Positions 51,955-59,971 are shown, counted from the stretch's first letter. The stretch: DNA of 64,000 nt from SIG440 sp045578305 (GCA_045578305.1 JAZNKA010000051.1:1-64000); one strand, 5' to 3'. Translations and numbers: made by a program. Notes: generated by a model from the letters alone, not told the origin.

Positions 51955-52584
51955 TTATTCAGTTTTGTCCGAAAATCCGTTTTGCAAAGCTTTGATAGCC
52001 CATAGCCTGTTGATTTCTGAATCATTTTCGTCCATTTCGGGATAATTTTCAAATTGTTTCGAAATGGTCTGATATGTGTCAAAACTGAGTATGGCACGGA
52101 CATTTTCGGCATTTGCTGTGATAATAAAGAAAATAAGGCTTTTGTCATCAGGGTTCTGACCGCTGTAGTATATCCCAAGGATTTCGCTGCCCTGCCGTTC
52201 TTCTTCAAACTGGTCTTCGAGCATAATTTTGTAAAGCTCGACAACGCGGTCGTCGATGCCGTCTTCCATAAGGGCAATTTTTTCTACAAATTCGTTTATA
52301 GTGCGGACAATTCTCAGGGTATATCCGGTCGTCTCGACAACCAAATCATCCTTTTCGGGAATAAGTGAGACCATAAAATTATTGTCTTTGTCTAGGTAGG
52401 TACATTCGTAAGAAACAAGGATTTCCTCGCCGCATTCTTTGCAGCAAAAGCGAAATAAGTCGCGATTGAAAATACTTTCTTTAAGGTCAGGGTCAAGAGT
52501 TACATCTACAAACGTAACTGTCCTGAAATTCCCTTCCTCAAGACATGCGGGACAGGTGACGCGAATGGTTTTTTCTTTTTCCAT
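51955..52584 (-). CDS. CpXC domain protein
   Basis: 209 residues from ATG 52584 (GAGGTA upstream). The N-terminal CpXC domain has a zinc-ribbon-like set: VTCPACLEEGNF (CxxC) and FCCKECGEEIL. This is followed by a helical/beta region of unknown function (ILGIYYSGQNPDDKSLIFFIITANAENVRAILSFDTY). CpXC proteins are widespread in Firmicutes without an assigned role. It lies between metA and the M23 gene on the minus strand, 12 bases from the metA stop. Confidence 0.85.
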   Translation of the reverse strand: MEKEKTIRVTCPACLEEGNFRTVTFVDVTLDPDLKESIFNRDLFRFCCKECGEEILVSYECTYLDKDNNFMVSLIPEKDDLVVETTGYTLRIVRTINEFVEKIALMEDGIDDRVVELYKIMLEDQFEEERQGSEILGIYYSGQNPDDKSLIFFIITANAENVRAILSFDTYQTISKQFENYPEMDENDSEINRLWAIKALQNGFSDKTE

Positions 52585-52596
52585 AGTCAATACCTC

Positions 52597-53523
52597 TTAT
52601 TTTGTTATCGTTTTGATGTCATATGGTGTGGTCTGGTAAACAAAGTAGTTAAGCCAGTTTGAATAAAGCAGATTTGCATGAGACCGCCATGTGACAAGCG
52701 GATTTTGACTTGGGTCATCATCCGGGAAGTAATTAAATGGGACTTTGATATCAAGGCCCTTGCCAACATCGCGCAAATATTCTTTTTGAAGTGTATCGCT
52801 ATCGTACTCAGAATGACCGGTGATGAAGAATCGGCGTTCGTTTTTGTCGGTAATGATATAAACGCCTGCGTCGTCGGATTCTGCCAGAATTTCAAGAGCA
52901 GAAACTTTTTCGATATCACTTTTTCTGACTTCGGTATGGCGCGAGTGAGGAACAAAAAACGAGTCGTCAAACCCGCGAAGAAGCATTTTGTGCTTTTTGT
53001 CAGGACAAACATGATGCTTGAAAACACCAAAAATCTTTTCAGGGACATCATATTTGCGCACGCCATAGTGATAATAAAGTGCTGCCTGAGCACCCCAACA
53101 TATGTGGAAGGTAGAGGTTACATTCTCCTTTGACCATTCCATTATCTGACACAATTCGTCCCAATAGTCAACATCTTCAAAGTCAAGGGTCTCGACAGGG
53201 GCACCTGTGATGATAAGGCCGTCAAATTTGCTGTCTTTGATATCGTCAAAGGTTTTGTAAAATGTCTCGATGTGACTTTTGGAAGTGTTTTTTGAGACAT
53301 GTGTCTTTGTGTGAACAAATTGAACGTTTATCTGAAGTGGGGTGTTGCCCAAAACTCGAAGAAGCTGAGTTTCGGTTTCGACTTTTGTGGGCATAAGGTT
53401 AAGCACCGCAATCTCAAGCGGGCGGATGTCCTGAGTGAGCGCCCTTGTTTCGGTGATAACAAATATATTTTCATTATTAAGAATTTCGATTGCAGGAAGC
53501 GAGTCTGAAACTTTGATTGGCAT
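52597..53523 (-). CDS. metA: Homoserine O-acetyltransferase, MetA type
   Basis: 308 residues from ATG 53523 (GGAGGTG, spacing 7). First committed step of methionine synthesis. Catalytic Cys142 in FHICWGAQAALYYHYG and the His237/Glu239 pair in GHSEYD are intact. Residue 111 is Glu (GAPVET). In the characterised Bacillus cereus enzyme Glu111 selects acetyl-CoA, whereas E. coli MetA has Gly and uses succinyl-CoA, so this enzyme should be an acetyltransferase. It has a strong own promoter; no S-box is seen in the leader. Confidence 0.95.
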   Translation of the reverse strand: MPIKVSDSLPAIEILNNENIFVITETRALTQDIRPLEIAVLNLMPTKVETETQLLRVLGNTPLQINVQFVHTKTHVSKNTSKSHIETFYKTFDDIKDSKFDGLIITGAPVETLDFEDVDYWDELCQIMEWSKENVTSTFHICWGAQAALYYHYGVRKYDVPEKIFGVFKHHVCPDKKHKMLLRGFDDSFFVPHSRHTEVRKSDIEKVSALEILAESDDAGVYIITDKNERRFFITGHSEYDSDTLQKEYLRDVGKGLDIKVPFNYFPDDDPSQNPLVTWRSHANLLYSNWLNYFVYQTTPYDIKTITK

Positions 53524-53563
53524 TTTGTACACCTCCGTATATTATTAAAAAGCAATTGAATAT

Positions 53564-53592
53564 ATTATAACATAATAAAAAAAATATAGCAA
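53564..53592 (-). promoter_or_regulatory. Sigma-A promoter of metA
   Basis: On the minus strand TTGCTA (53587-53592), 17 bases, TATAAT (53564-53569). Confidence 0.7.
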
Positions 53593-53696
53593 CACAAAAA
53601 TAAAAGATTTGAAAGCTCATTTTTCCCTGTAAAAAGGCGGAGGAATGGAATTTTTACAAGGGTAAAATAATAAATTAAAAAACTGAAAAATTTTGC

Positions 53697-53725
53697 TTGA
53701 CATAAGAGATAAAAGTGGCTATAAT
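53697..53725 (+). promoter_or_regulatory. Consensus sigma-A promoter of rpsU
   Basis: TTGACA (53697-53702), 17 bases, TATAAT (53720-53725): perfect consensus. Confidence 0.9.
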
Positions 53726-53809
53726 GGAAAGGTAGAATTTTTTTGAAACACATTTGACAAAAGAAAATCCACATTTCCAATTTTATTATTGGAGGGAGGG
53801 AAATCAATA

Positions 53810-53986
53810 ATGGCTGAAATCAGAGTTAAAGAAAATGAATCATTGGACAGTGCTCTTCGCCGCTTTAAGCGTTCATGCGCAAAAGCAGGTGTTATTTCAG
53901 AAGTCAGAAAAAGGGAACATTATGAGAAACCCAGCGTAAGACGCAAAAAGAAGTCAGAGGCTGCGAGAAAGCGTAAGTTCAGATAA
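53810..53986 (+). CDS. rpsU: 30S ribosomal protein bS21
   Basis: 58 residues from ATG 53810 (GGAGGGAGGG upstream). MAEIRVKENESLDSALRRFKRSCAKAGVISEVRKREHYEKPSVRRKKKSEAARKR is the whole bS21 signature, a helical, highly basic protein that helps the 30S subunit pair with mRNA. Followed by a terminator-like hairpin and then yqeY, the common Firmicute order. Confidence 0.97.
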   Translation: MAEIRVKENESLDSALRRFKRSCAKAGVISEVRKREHYEKPSVRRKKKSEAARKRKFR

Positions 53987-54001
53987 CTTAATTAATGTGT
54001 G

Positions 54002-54041
54002 TTTAAAGCCGCCGTCTTTTGACGGCGGTTTAAATTTTTTT
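54002..54041 (+). terminator. Terminator or attenuator between rpsU and yqeY
   Basis: TTTAAA-G-CCGCCGTC (54002-54016), loop TTTT, GACGGCGG-TTTAAA (54021-54034), then T7. The yqeY ribosome site follows closely, so partial read-through is likely. Confidence 0.85.
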
Positions 54042-54055
54042 GGAGGGAAAAAGCT

Positions 54056-54499
54056 ATGGCACTTAAAGAAAAATTGATGGATGATTTGAAAATGGCAATG
54101 AAGGACAAAGATATAACCCGAAAAAACACCGTTCAGATGGTGCGTTCGGCTATTCTTCAGTTCGAAAAAGACAATCTTTGCGAGCTTGACGACGACGGAA
54201 TTTTGGATGTTATTGCAAAGGAACTTAAAAAACGTCGTGATGTTTTGCCCGAGTACGAAAAAAGCGGCAGAGATGATTTGATTGAGGTCCTCAACAAAGA
54301 AATTGAGACACTTCTTGCATATCTTCCCAAACAGCTTACCAAAGAAGAACTTGAGGCGATTGTAAAAGAAGCAATCGCAGAGGTTGGAGCAACCTCGATG
54401 AAGGATATGGGAAAGATTATGGCGGCAGTTATGCCCAAAACACGCGGCAGAGCCGACGGGAAAATGATAAATCAGATAGTTAAAGAAAGTCTTTCTTAA
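54056..54499 (+). CDS. yqeY: YqeY/GatB-domain protein
   Basis: 147 residues, almost all helix. Family core: LKEKLMDDLKMAMKDKDITRKNTVQMVRSAI, LAYLPKQLTKEELEAIVKEAI, MGKIMAAVMPKTRGRADGKMINQIVKE. Related to the tail domain of the GatB amidotransferase subunit, and thought to bind tRNA or nucleic acid, but no activity is established. It follows rpsU, as in many Firmicutes. Confidence 0.95.
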   Translation: MALKEKLMDDLKMAMKDKDITRKNTVQMVRSAILQFEKDNLCELDDDGILDVIAKELKKRRDVLPEYEKSGRDDLIEVLNKEIETLLAYLPKQLTKEELEAIVKEAIAEVGATSMKDMGKIMAAVMPKTRGRADGKMINQIVKESLS

Positions 54500-54539
54500 A
54501 CTTAGAATATCACAATCATAAAAAGGAATTATATAATAT

Positions 54540-55037
54540 ATGAGCAGTATTTTTTTGCCCGATATTTTTGCAGAAACGGTTTTTGATATTGATATTGATG
54601 TTTTAAAGCAGAGTGGTATCAAAGCATTTATTTTTGATATTGACAACACTCTTGCAACCTATGCCATGCCCATCGCCGACAAAAAGACGGCTGACTGGGT
54701 TGCGGAGCTTAAGGACAAGGGCCTTGGCGTTTTTATTGTATCCAACAACAACCGCGAACGCGTAAGGGTGTTTGCGGAGAATTTGAATGTCCGCCATTTC
54801 GGCAAAGCACTTAAACCGCTTGACATATTCTTGCGCAAAGCTTGCAAAGTTATGGGTGTGAAGCCAAGGGAAACCGCCCTTGTAGGTGACCAGCTTTTTA
54901 CTGATATATGGGGTGGCAACCTGATTGGAATGAAAACCATTCTGGTAAAACCTATCTCGGATGTTGAAGATGGATTTGTAAAGTTTAAACGCCGGTTTGA
55001 AAAACGGATACTTTCTAAAATGGACAAACAGAGGTGA
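54540..55037 (+). CDS. yqeG: YqeG family HAD-IIIA phosphatase
   Basis: 165 residues. HAD signature KAFIFDIDNTLATY with nucleophile Asp, VSNNNRERV (motif II), and GDQLFTDIWGGNLIG (motif IV), GMKTILVKP. YqeG acts on phosphatidylglycerophosphate-like substrates in plants' relatives, but the bacterial substrate is not settled. AAGGAA ribosome site. It precedes the endonuclease IV homologue by 4 bases. Confidence 0.92.
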   Translation: MSSIFLPDIFAETVFDIDIDVLKQSGIKAFIFDIDNTLATYAMPIADKKTADWVAELKDKGLGVFIVSNNNRERVRVFAENLNVRHFGKALKPLDIFLRKACKVMGVKPRETALVGDQLFTDIWGGNLIGMKTILVKPISDVEDGFVKFKRRFEKRILSKMDKQR

Positions 55038-55041
55038 GTGA

Positions 55042-55908
55042 ATGAGCGCAATACTCGGACCTGCAGGCAACTGTGAGGATTTTTATGACGCAGGACACAA
55101 GTCCTCACTTGAAGCGCCCAAATGGGTTTTTGATATGGGACTTGGTGCTTACGAATACCAATGCGGCAAGGGCGTCAAGATTTCGGAAGAGGCGGCAAAA
55201 AAACTGGGTGCGCGCGCAAACGAATATGGTATTGCCCTGTCTGTGCACGCTCCGTATTATATTAGCCTTTCGTCTGTCGAAAAGGAAAAACGCGACAAAA
55301 GCATAGATTATATTTTAAAAACTCTAAGTGTTGCAAAAGCAATGGGCGCAAAACGCATAGTCGTGCATTCGGGTGCGGCAGGCAGCATAACCCGACGCGA
55401 AGCAATGGAACTTGCCAAGGATACCCTTTCGCGAAGTGTTGCAGCTGCAAAAGAGGCAGGTTTTGGTGATATATTCATCTGTCCCGAGACGATGGGCAAG
55501 GTAAAACAGCTTGGCTCGGTTGACGAGGTAATAGAACTTTGCCAGCTTGACGAAATGCTTCTTCCCACCATTGACTTTGGTCATGTAAACTCAATGACAT
55601 TGGGTGGACTTAAGACCAAGGCTGATTTCGAAAAGATTTTTGATGCGCTCGGGAACAAGCTTGGTGGATGGCGTGCGGCAAATTTCCACGCGCATTACAG
55701 CCGTATCGAATATACAAATGCAGGCGAAAAAAAGCATCATACGCTTGCCGAGACCGAGTACGAGCCGGATTTTGAACCTATTGCCGAAATTATTGCAAAG
55801 CGAAAGCTTTCGCCCGTGATAATTTGCGAGTCAAGAGGAACACAAACCCGTGATGCCGTAAATATGCAAGAAATCTGCAGGGGGTATGAAGATGCTTTCA
55901 AAGCTTGA
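55042..55908 (+). CDS. Endonuclease IV-like TIM-barrel protein
   Basis: 288 residues. AP endonuclease family 2 fold. Metal-site residues visible: VHAPYY, VVHSGAAG, CPETMGK (Glu), IDFGHVNS (Asp and His), NFHAHYSRIEY, and ICESRG. Standard Nfo has a D-x-H motif after the HLND strand; here this stretch reads HAHYSRIEY...EKKHH, so one or two zinc ligands may be altered. It may be a true abasic-site endonuclease or a related isomerase-like member of the fold. Confidence 0.85.
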   Translation: MSAILGPAGNCEDFYDAGHKSSLEAPKWVFDMGLGAYEYQCGKGVKISEEAAKKLGARANEYGIALSVHAPYYISLSSVEKEKRDKSIDYILKTLSVAKAMGAKRIVVHSGAAGSITRREAMELAKDTLSRSVAAAKEAGFGDIFICPETMGKVKQLGSVDEVIELCQLDEMLLPTIDFGHVNSMTLGGLKTKADFEKIFDALGNKLGGWRAANFHAHYSRIEYTNAGEKKHHTLAETEYEPDFEPIAEIIAKRKLSPVIICESRGTQTRDAVNMQEICRGYEDAFKA

Positions 55909-56941
55909 CCACTTATTTTTGGAATATGATGGGATTTTGATTACTTCTCCTTTCAATATGCGGTATTTCAGCAAATTTTCAGGCGGCGAGGGTGCGGTCT
56001 GGATTTCGAAAAACCAAAAAATTGTCTTTACTGACTCCAGATATACTGAGCAAGCTGAGAACGAGGCAAAAAAATTTGAAGTTCGCGAAACAAATAACTG
56101 GATTGGCGAAGTTTCCTTAATTGTAAAGGAAGAAAAAATAAATAGCGTGCTTTTTGAAGACCAAAGCGTAAGTGCCTCGGTGTATCTCAAAATGCAAAAT
56201 GAATTTGAAAAAGCACAGCTTTTTGCAGGGTCTGACAAATTAAACAAGCTTCGTATGGCAAAAACTGAAGACGAGCTTAAAACAATAGCAAAAGCCGAGC
56301 AAATCTGTTGCAAAGCATTTGTACGGATCCTTGATTTTATAAAGCCGGGGATGAGTGAAAAGACAGTTGCAACTGAGCTTGAATATTATATGAAGCAAGA
56401 GGGTGGCGAAGGTACTGCATTTGATACAGTTGCGGTTTCGGGCGCAAGATGCAGCCTTCCTCACGGCGTACCAAGTGACAAAAAAATTGAAAGAGGCGAT
56501 TTTGTAACCCTTGATTTTGGATGTATGCTTGGCGGATACGCGTCGGATATGACCAGGACAATTGTTGTGGGAAAAGCGAGTGAAGAACAGAAAAAAGTTT
56601 ATAATGCCGTAAAAGATGCACAACAGGCAGGACTTGATTTTATACGCGCAGGAGTTTTGTCAAAGGATGCTGATAATGCTGCCCGAAGCGTAATCGAAAG
56701 TTGCGGCTTTGGCAAGTATTTCAGACATTCGCTTGGACACGGAGTGGGACTTTTGGTCCACGAACTCCCAAATCTTTCGCCAAAATCGGAGATTACTCTG
56801 GAAGAAAATATGGTGGTAAGCTGCGAGCCGGGGATATATATTCCGGATTTTGGCGGAGTAAGAATTGAGGATTTGATTTGTGTTAAAAACGGCGGCAATC
56901 TGAATTTTACCGATGCCGAAAAGGGTTTGATCGAACTGTAG
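55892..56941 (+). CDS. Xaa-Pro aminopeptidase/prolidase (M24B)
   Basis: 349 residues from ATG 55892 (GCAGGGGG, spacing 7; ATG 55886 is too near). Creatinase N-terminal domain (about 1-120), then the pita-bread M24 domain with metal ligands: VTLDFGCMLGGYASDMTRT (two Asp), GHGVGLLVHELP (His), VSCEPGIYIP (Glu) and GVRIEDL (Glu). It cleaves bonds before proline. It overlaps the endonuclease gene end by 17 bases and directly precedes efp, the usual pepP-efp arrangement. Confidence 0.95.
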   Translation: MLSKLDHLFLEYDGILITSPFNMRYFSKFSGGEGAVWISKNQKIVFTDSRYTEQAENEAKKFEVRETNNWIGEVSLIVKEEKINSVLFEDQSVSASVYLKMQNEFEKAQLFAGSDKLNKLRMAKTEDELKTIAKAEQICCKAFVRILDFIKPGMSEKTVATELEYYMKQEGGEGTAFDTVAVSGARCSLPHGVPSDKKIERGDFVTLDFGCMLGGYASDMTRTIVVGKASEEQKKVYNAVKDAQQAGLDFIRAGVLSKDADNAARSVIESCGFGKYFRHSLGHGVGLLVHELPNLSPKSEITLEENMVVSCEPGIYIPDFGGVRIEDLICVKNGGNLNFTDAEKGLIEL

Positions 56942-57038
56942 TCGTCAAAAAACCCCAATGTTATAAAATTTTTCTTGATTTTTTTGGGATAGTAGTATAC
57001 AATAGAAGAAGAAATAAAGTTTTATGGAGGGAATACCA

Positions 57039-57593
57039 ATGATATCTGCAGGTGAATTCAGAAACGGCATTACTTTCGAATTTGAAGGAAATGTTTATCA
57101 GGTTGTAGAATTCCAACATGTAAAGCCCGGTAAAGGTGCAGCTTTTGTAAGAACAAAAATGAAGAATATCGTTACCGGCGGTGTTGTAGAACGCAGCTTC
57201 AACCCGACAGAAAAGGTTGAAAAAGCACATATTGAAAGAAAGGATATGGAATATATTTACGAAGACGGCGGCCTTTTCTATTTTATGGATCAGGACTACG
57301 AGCAGGTTCCGCTCAGCGCAGACCAGCTTGGAGATGCGCTCAAGTTTGTCAAAGAAAATATGACAGTTACCATTCTTTCGTACAAGGGCAATGTTTTTGC
57401 TGTTGAGCCTCCTACATTTGTAGAGCTCGTTGTTACTGCAACCGAGCCGGGCGTAAAAGGCAATACTGCAACAAACGTTACCAAACCCGCAACAGTTGAA
57501 ACAGGTGCGATTGTTACTGTTCCTATGTTTATCAACGAGGGTGACAAAATCAAGATTGATACAAGAACTTCGGAGTATCTTTCAAGAGTTTAA
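57039..57593 (+). CDS. efp: Elongation factor P
   Basis: 184 residues from ATG 57039 (GGAGGG, spacing 7). Rescues ribosomes stalled at proline runs. MISAGEFRNGITFEFEGNVYQVVEFQHVKPGKGAAFVRTKMKN contains the tip loop KPGKGAAF with the modifiable Lys32 analogue. GDKIKIDTRTSEYLSRV is the C-terminus. Lys at the tip rather than Arg fits a lysylated or 5-aminopentanolated form. Confidence 0.97.
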   Translation: MISAGEFRNGITFEFEGNVYQVVEFQHVKPGKGAAFVRTKMKNIVTGGVVERSFNPTEKVEKAHIERKDMEYIYEDGGLFYFMDQDYEQVPLSADQLGDALKFVKENMTVTILSYKGNVFAVEPPTFVELVVTATEPGVKGNTATNVTKPATVETGAIVTVPMFINEGDKIKIDTRTSEYLSRV

Positions 57594-57602
57594 AAACTGC
57601 TG

Positions 57603-57632
57603 ATCCCGCCAAATTCGGCGGGATTGTTTTTT
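57603..57632 (+). terminator. Terminator of efp
   Basis: ATCCCGCC (57603-57610), loop, GGCGGGAT (57617-57624), then TGTTTTTT. Confidence 0.92.
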
Positions 57633-57716
57633 AGTCAAAATTTCCCTTTACTATTTTCAAAATATGTGTTAAAATAATATTGTAACAAAAATTAAAACTA
57701 TCGGAGGATTTTAATT

Positions 57717-58133
57717 ATGGCAGAATTTACAAATCGCGCAGCTTATCTCAAAGGTCTTGCTGACGGAATGAAATTGGATAAAGAAAAAAACGAGGGCAAA
57801 TTGCTTGCTGAAATCATTGATTTTCTCTCTGACATTGCTGACGAAATCGAAGCGCTTGACGAAGAACAAGGCTTTATCGCAGACCAGCTTGACGAACTTG
57901 ACGAAGAACTTGAAATCATTGGTGACGAAGTGTTTGATGATTATGACGAGGACTATGACGACGATGACGAATTTCAGATTACCTGCGAGGCTTGTGGCGA
58001 AGACATAATCGTTACAACCGAGGATTTGATGGACGGCGAAATTCTTTGCCCCAATTGCGGCGAAACAATCGAGTTTGACTTTGATTGTGACTGCGATTGC
58101 GAAGACTGCGACGGAAACTGCGATTGCGAATAA
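57717..58133 (+). CDS. CD1247-type acidic zinc-ribbon protein
   Basis: 138 residues. N-terminal helix (RAAYLKGLADGMKLD...KLLAEIIDFLSDIADEIEALDEEQGFIADQLDELDEEL) matches the CD1247 N-terminal domain, then a very acidic hinge of Asp/Tyr and a zinc ribbon (ITCEACGEDIIV...LCPNCGETIEF). The tail DFDCDCDCEDCDGNCDCE alternates Asp/Glu and Cys, a possible second metal site. Function unknown. A UUCG-type terminator follows. Confidence 0.85.
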   Translation: MAEFTNRAAYLKGLADGMKLDKEKNEGKLLAEIIDFLSDIADEIEALDEEQGFIADQLDELDEELEIIGDEVFDDYDEDYDDDDEFQITCEACGEDIIVTTEDLMDGEILCPNCGETIEFDFDCDCDCEDCDGNCDCE

Positions 58134-58149
58134 TATCTTATTAAAAAAG

Positions 58150-58181
58150 ATGAAGTTGCTTCGGTGACTTCATTTTTTTTT
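58150..58181 (+). terminator. Terminator with a C(UUCG)G tetraloop
   Basis: ATGAAGT (58150-58156) pairs with ACTTCAT (58167-58173) around a CTTCGG tetraloop, then T9. The stem continues through wobble pairs. Confidence 0.85.
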
Positions 58182-58201
58182 GCTAAAAATTAAAAAAAGT
58201 A

Positions 58202-58237
58202 TTGACAAACAAAAAAAATGTGTTATAATAACAGTAA
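58202..58237 (+). promoter_or_regulatory. perR promoter with a PerR-box-like operator
   Basis: TTGACA (58202-58207), 16 bases, TATAAT (58224-58229). TTATAATAACAGTAA (58223-58237) matches the PerR box TTATAATNATTATAA fully in the left half and 4 of 7 in the right. An ATAAC-N7-GTTAT dyad (58228-58244) overlaps. Confidence 0.7.
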
Positions 58238-58299
58238 CAGTTATCGTTATTGTTTTGTGATACAACTGTAAACTAAAAATATGAGTGAGGTGTTGACTT

Positions 58300-58683
58300 A
58301 TGAATGCATCAAAACACAGCAAACAAAGGGATGCCATTCTTGAAGTTTTACATTCCACAAAGGCTCACCCCACAGCAGATGCTATTTATGCAGAGGTCCG
58401 AAAAAAAATCCCAAACATAAGTCTTGGCACGGTTTATCGCAATCTGGCAAAACTGTCCGAGGATAACACCATCATCAAGGTAAATGCAGGGACAGGGGTC
58501 GAACATTTTGATGGTACCCCGACGCCACATTATCATGTTGTGTGTACCGAATGCGGAGCAATTGATGATATCGATGCGGAACCGCTTGAAGAAGTCAATT
58601 TGTGGGCGGCAAAAAATTTTAAAGGTGAAATTTATAAGCACTCTACCATTTTTTTTGGAAAGTGCGAAAAATGTAAAAATTAA
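58300..58683 (+). CDS. perR: Fur family regulator, PerR-like
   Basis: 127 residues. Winged helix (TADAIYAEVRKKIPNISLGTVYRNLAKLSEDNTI) then a metal domain: VEHFDGTPTPHYHVVCTECGAIDDID with His, Asp and His ligands, and two Cys pairs (CTEC, CEKC) for structural zinc. PerR senses peroxide by metal-catalysed His oxidation and represses defence genes. Its own promoter has a PerR-box-like sequence, and reverse rubrerythrin and ferritin follow, so the peroxide role is favoured over Fur. Confidence 0.88.
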   Translation: MNASKHSKQRDAILEVLHSTKAHPTADAIYAEVRKKIPNISLGTVYRNLAKLSEDNTIIKVNAGTGVEHFDGTPTPHYHVVCTECGAIDDIDAEPLEEVNLWAAKNFKGEIYKHSTIFFGKCEKCKN

Positions 58684-58710
58684 ACTATTATTTTAGGAGG
58701 AAAAAGTATT

Positions 58711-59298
58711 ATGAAAAAATTTGTATGTTCGGTTTGCGGTTATGTTCACGAGGGTGATTCAGCTCCCGAAGCTTGCCCGGTATGCAAGGTTCCGGCTGAA
58801 AAGTTTAAAGAAATGCAGGAGGGCGCAGCACTTGCTGCAGAGCACGAATATGGCGTGTACGGCAAAACCGTAAAGAACAACCCCGATATCAGCGAGGAAG
58901 ATAAAAAGTATATCTTCGAACAGCTTATGGCAAACTTCAACGGCGAGTGCGCAGAAGTTGGTATGTATCTTTGCATGGCAAGAATTGCACACCGCGAAGG
59001 TTATCCTGAAGTAGGACTTTACTGGGAAAAGGCAGCTTACGAAGAAGCAGAACATGCAGCAAAATTTGCAGAGCTTTTGGGCGAAGACCTCGAACCCAAT
59101 ATGAAGGCTACAACCAAAGACAACCTCAGATGGAGAGTTGACTGCGAATATGGTGCAACTCAGGGCAAGTTTGATTTGGCTTCTTGTGCAAAGAAAAACG
59201 GCCTTGATGCAATACATGATACCGTGCATGAAATGGCGCGCGACGAGGCTCGACATGGTAAAGGTCTTGAAGGACTTCTTAAGAGATATTTTGGCTAA
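58711..59298 (+). CDS. Reverse rubrerythrin (NADH peroxidase)
   Basis: 195 residues. An N-terminal rubredoxin domain (FVCSVCGYVHEGDSAPEACPVCKVP, two CxxC) is followed by a diiron ferritin-like four-helix bundle with Glu ligands in NGECAEVGMY, EEAEHAA and DEARHGKGLEG. The domain order (rubredoxin first) marks the reverse rubrerythrins, which reduce hydrogen peroxide and oxygen with electrons from NADH via an oxidoreductase. A strong RBS AGGAGG sits before it. It follows perR and is probably its target. Confidence 0.95.
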   Translation: MKKFVCSVCGYVHEGDSAPEACPVCKVPAEKFKEMQEGAALAAEHEYGVYGKTVKNNPDISEEDKKYIFEQLMANFNGECAEVGMYLCMARIAHREGYPEVGLYWEKAAYEEAEHAAKFAELLGEDLEPNMKATTKDNLRWRVDCEYGATQGKFDLASCAKKNGLDAIHDTVHEMARDEARHGKGLEGLLKRYFG

Positions 59299-59303
59299 TA
59301 AGA

Positions 59304-59338
59304 AAGAGGCGGTGTAACAATCGCCTCTTATTTTAAAA
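59304..59338 (+). terminator. Terminator between reverse rubrerythrin and ferritin
   Basis: AAGAGGCG (59304-59311) pairs with CGCCTCTT (59322-59329), then ATTTT. The ferritin ribosome site comes 15 bases later, so it may be an attenuator. Confidence 0.8.
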
Positions 59339-59352
59339 AATGAGGTGATTAT

Positions 59353-59865
59353 ATGTTAGATGCAAAGGTTTCAAAATTACTTAACGAGCAAATTACAAAA
59401 GAGCTATATTCGGCTTATTTATATTTGGATTTTTCTGTGTTTTACGAAGCGCAGGGACTTGACGGATATTCAAACTGGTATATGATTCAGGCACAGGAAG
59501 AAAGAGACCACGCTATGCTGTTTTTAAAATATTTGCAGCAAAACGGTGAGGAAGTAAAGCTTGGTGCAATTGACAAACCTGACAAGGTTCTTTCTTCACT
59601 TATGGACCCGCTTAAGGCAGGATTTGAGCACGAGCAGTATGTGACAAGTCTTATCAACGATATTTATGCTGCGGCATATGAGGTCAAAGACTTCAGGACA
59701 ATGCAATTTTTGGATTGGTTTGTCAAAGAACAGCTTGAGGAAGAAAAAAATGCCGATGATATGATAAAGAAAATGGAGCTTTTTGGAGGCGATTCAAAAG
59801 GACTTTACTCACTTGATGCAGAGTATGCAGCAAGAGTGTATACGGCACCATCATTAGTTTTATAA
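59353..59865 (+). CDS. Ferritin
   Basis: 170 residues, bacterial non-haem ferritin (FtnA type). Ferroxidase ligands: NEQITKELYSAYLYLDFS (Glu17), QAQEERDHAM (Glu50 and His53), and ADDMIKK/FVKEQLEEEK (Glu127, Glu130). It stores Fe(III) in a 24-mer cage. Its place behind perR and reverse rubrerythrin is common in anaerobes, where iron sequestration limits Fenton damage. Confidence 0.95.
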   Translation: MLDAKVSKLLNEQITKELYSAYLYLDFSVFYEAQGLDGYSNWYMIQAQEERDHAMLFLKYLQQNGEEVKLGAIDKPDKVLSSLMDPLKAGFEHEQYVTSLINDIYAAAYEVKDFRTMQFLDWFVKEQLEEEKNADDMIKKMELFGGDSKGLYSLDAEYAARVYTAPSLVL

Positions 59866-59868
59866 AGA

Positions 59869-59898
59869 AAAAAGCCCTCAATATCAGAGGGCTTTTTT
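59869..59898 (+). terminator. Terminator of ferritin
   Basis: GCCCTC (59874-59879), loop AATATCA, GAGGGC (59887-59892), flanked by A6 and T6. Confidence 0.92.
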
Positions 59899-59971
59899 CT
59901 TGTTTATCAGGGAGAAACAAAAATATATTGATTTTCTTCGATTTAGTTAGTATAATTATATTGACAAATGT

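Noticed and set aside
51918..52277. N-terminal extension of the M23 peptidase by 120 residues
   Set aside because: It overlaps the CpXC gene in another frame, and its sequence reads as an out-of-frame shadow; the membrane anchor begins after 51917.
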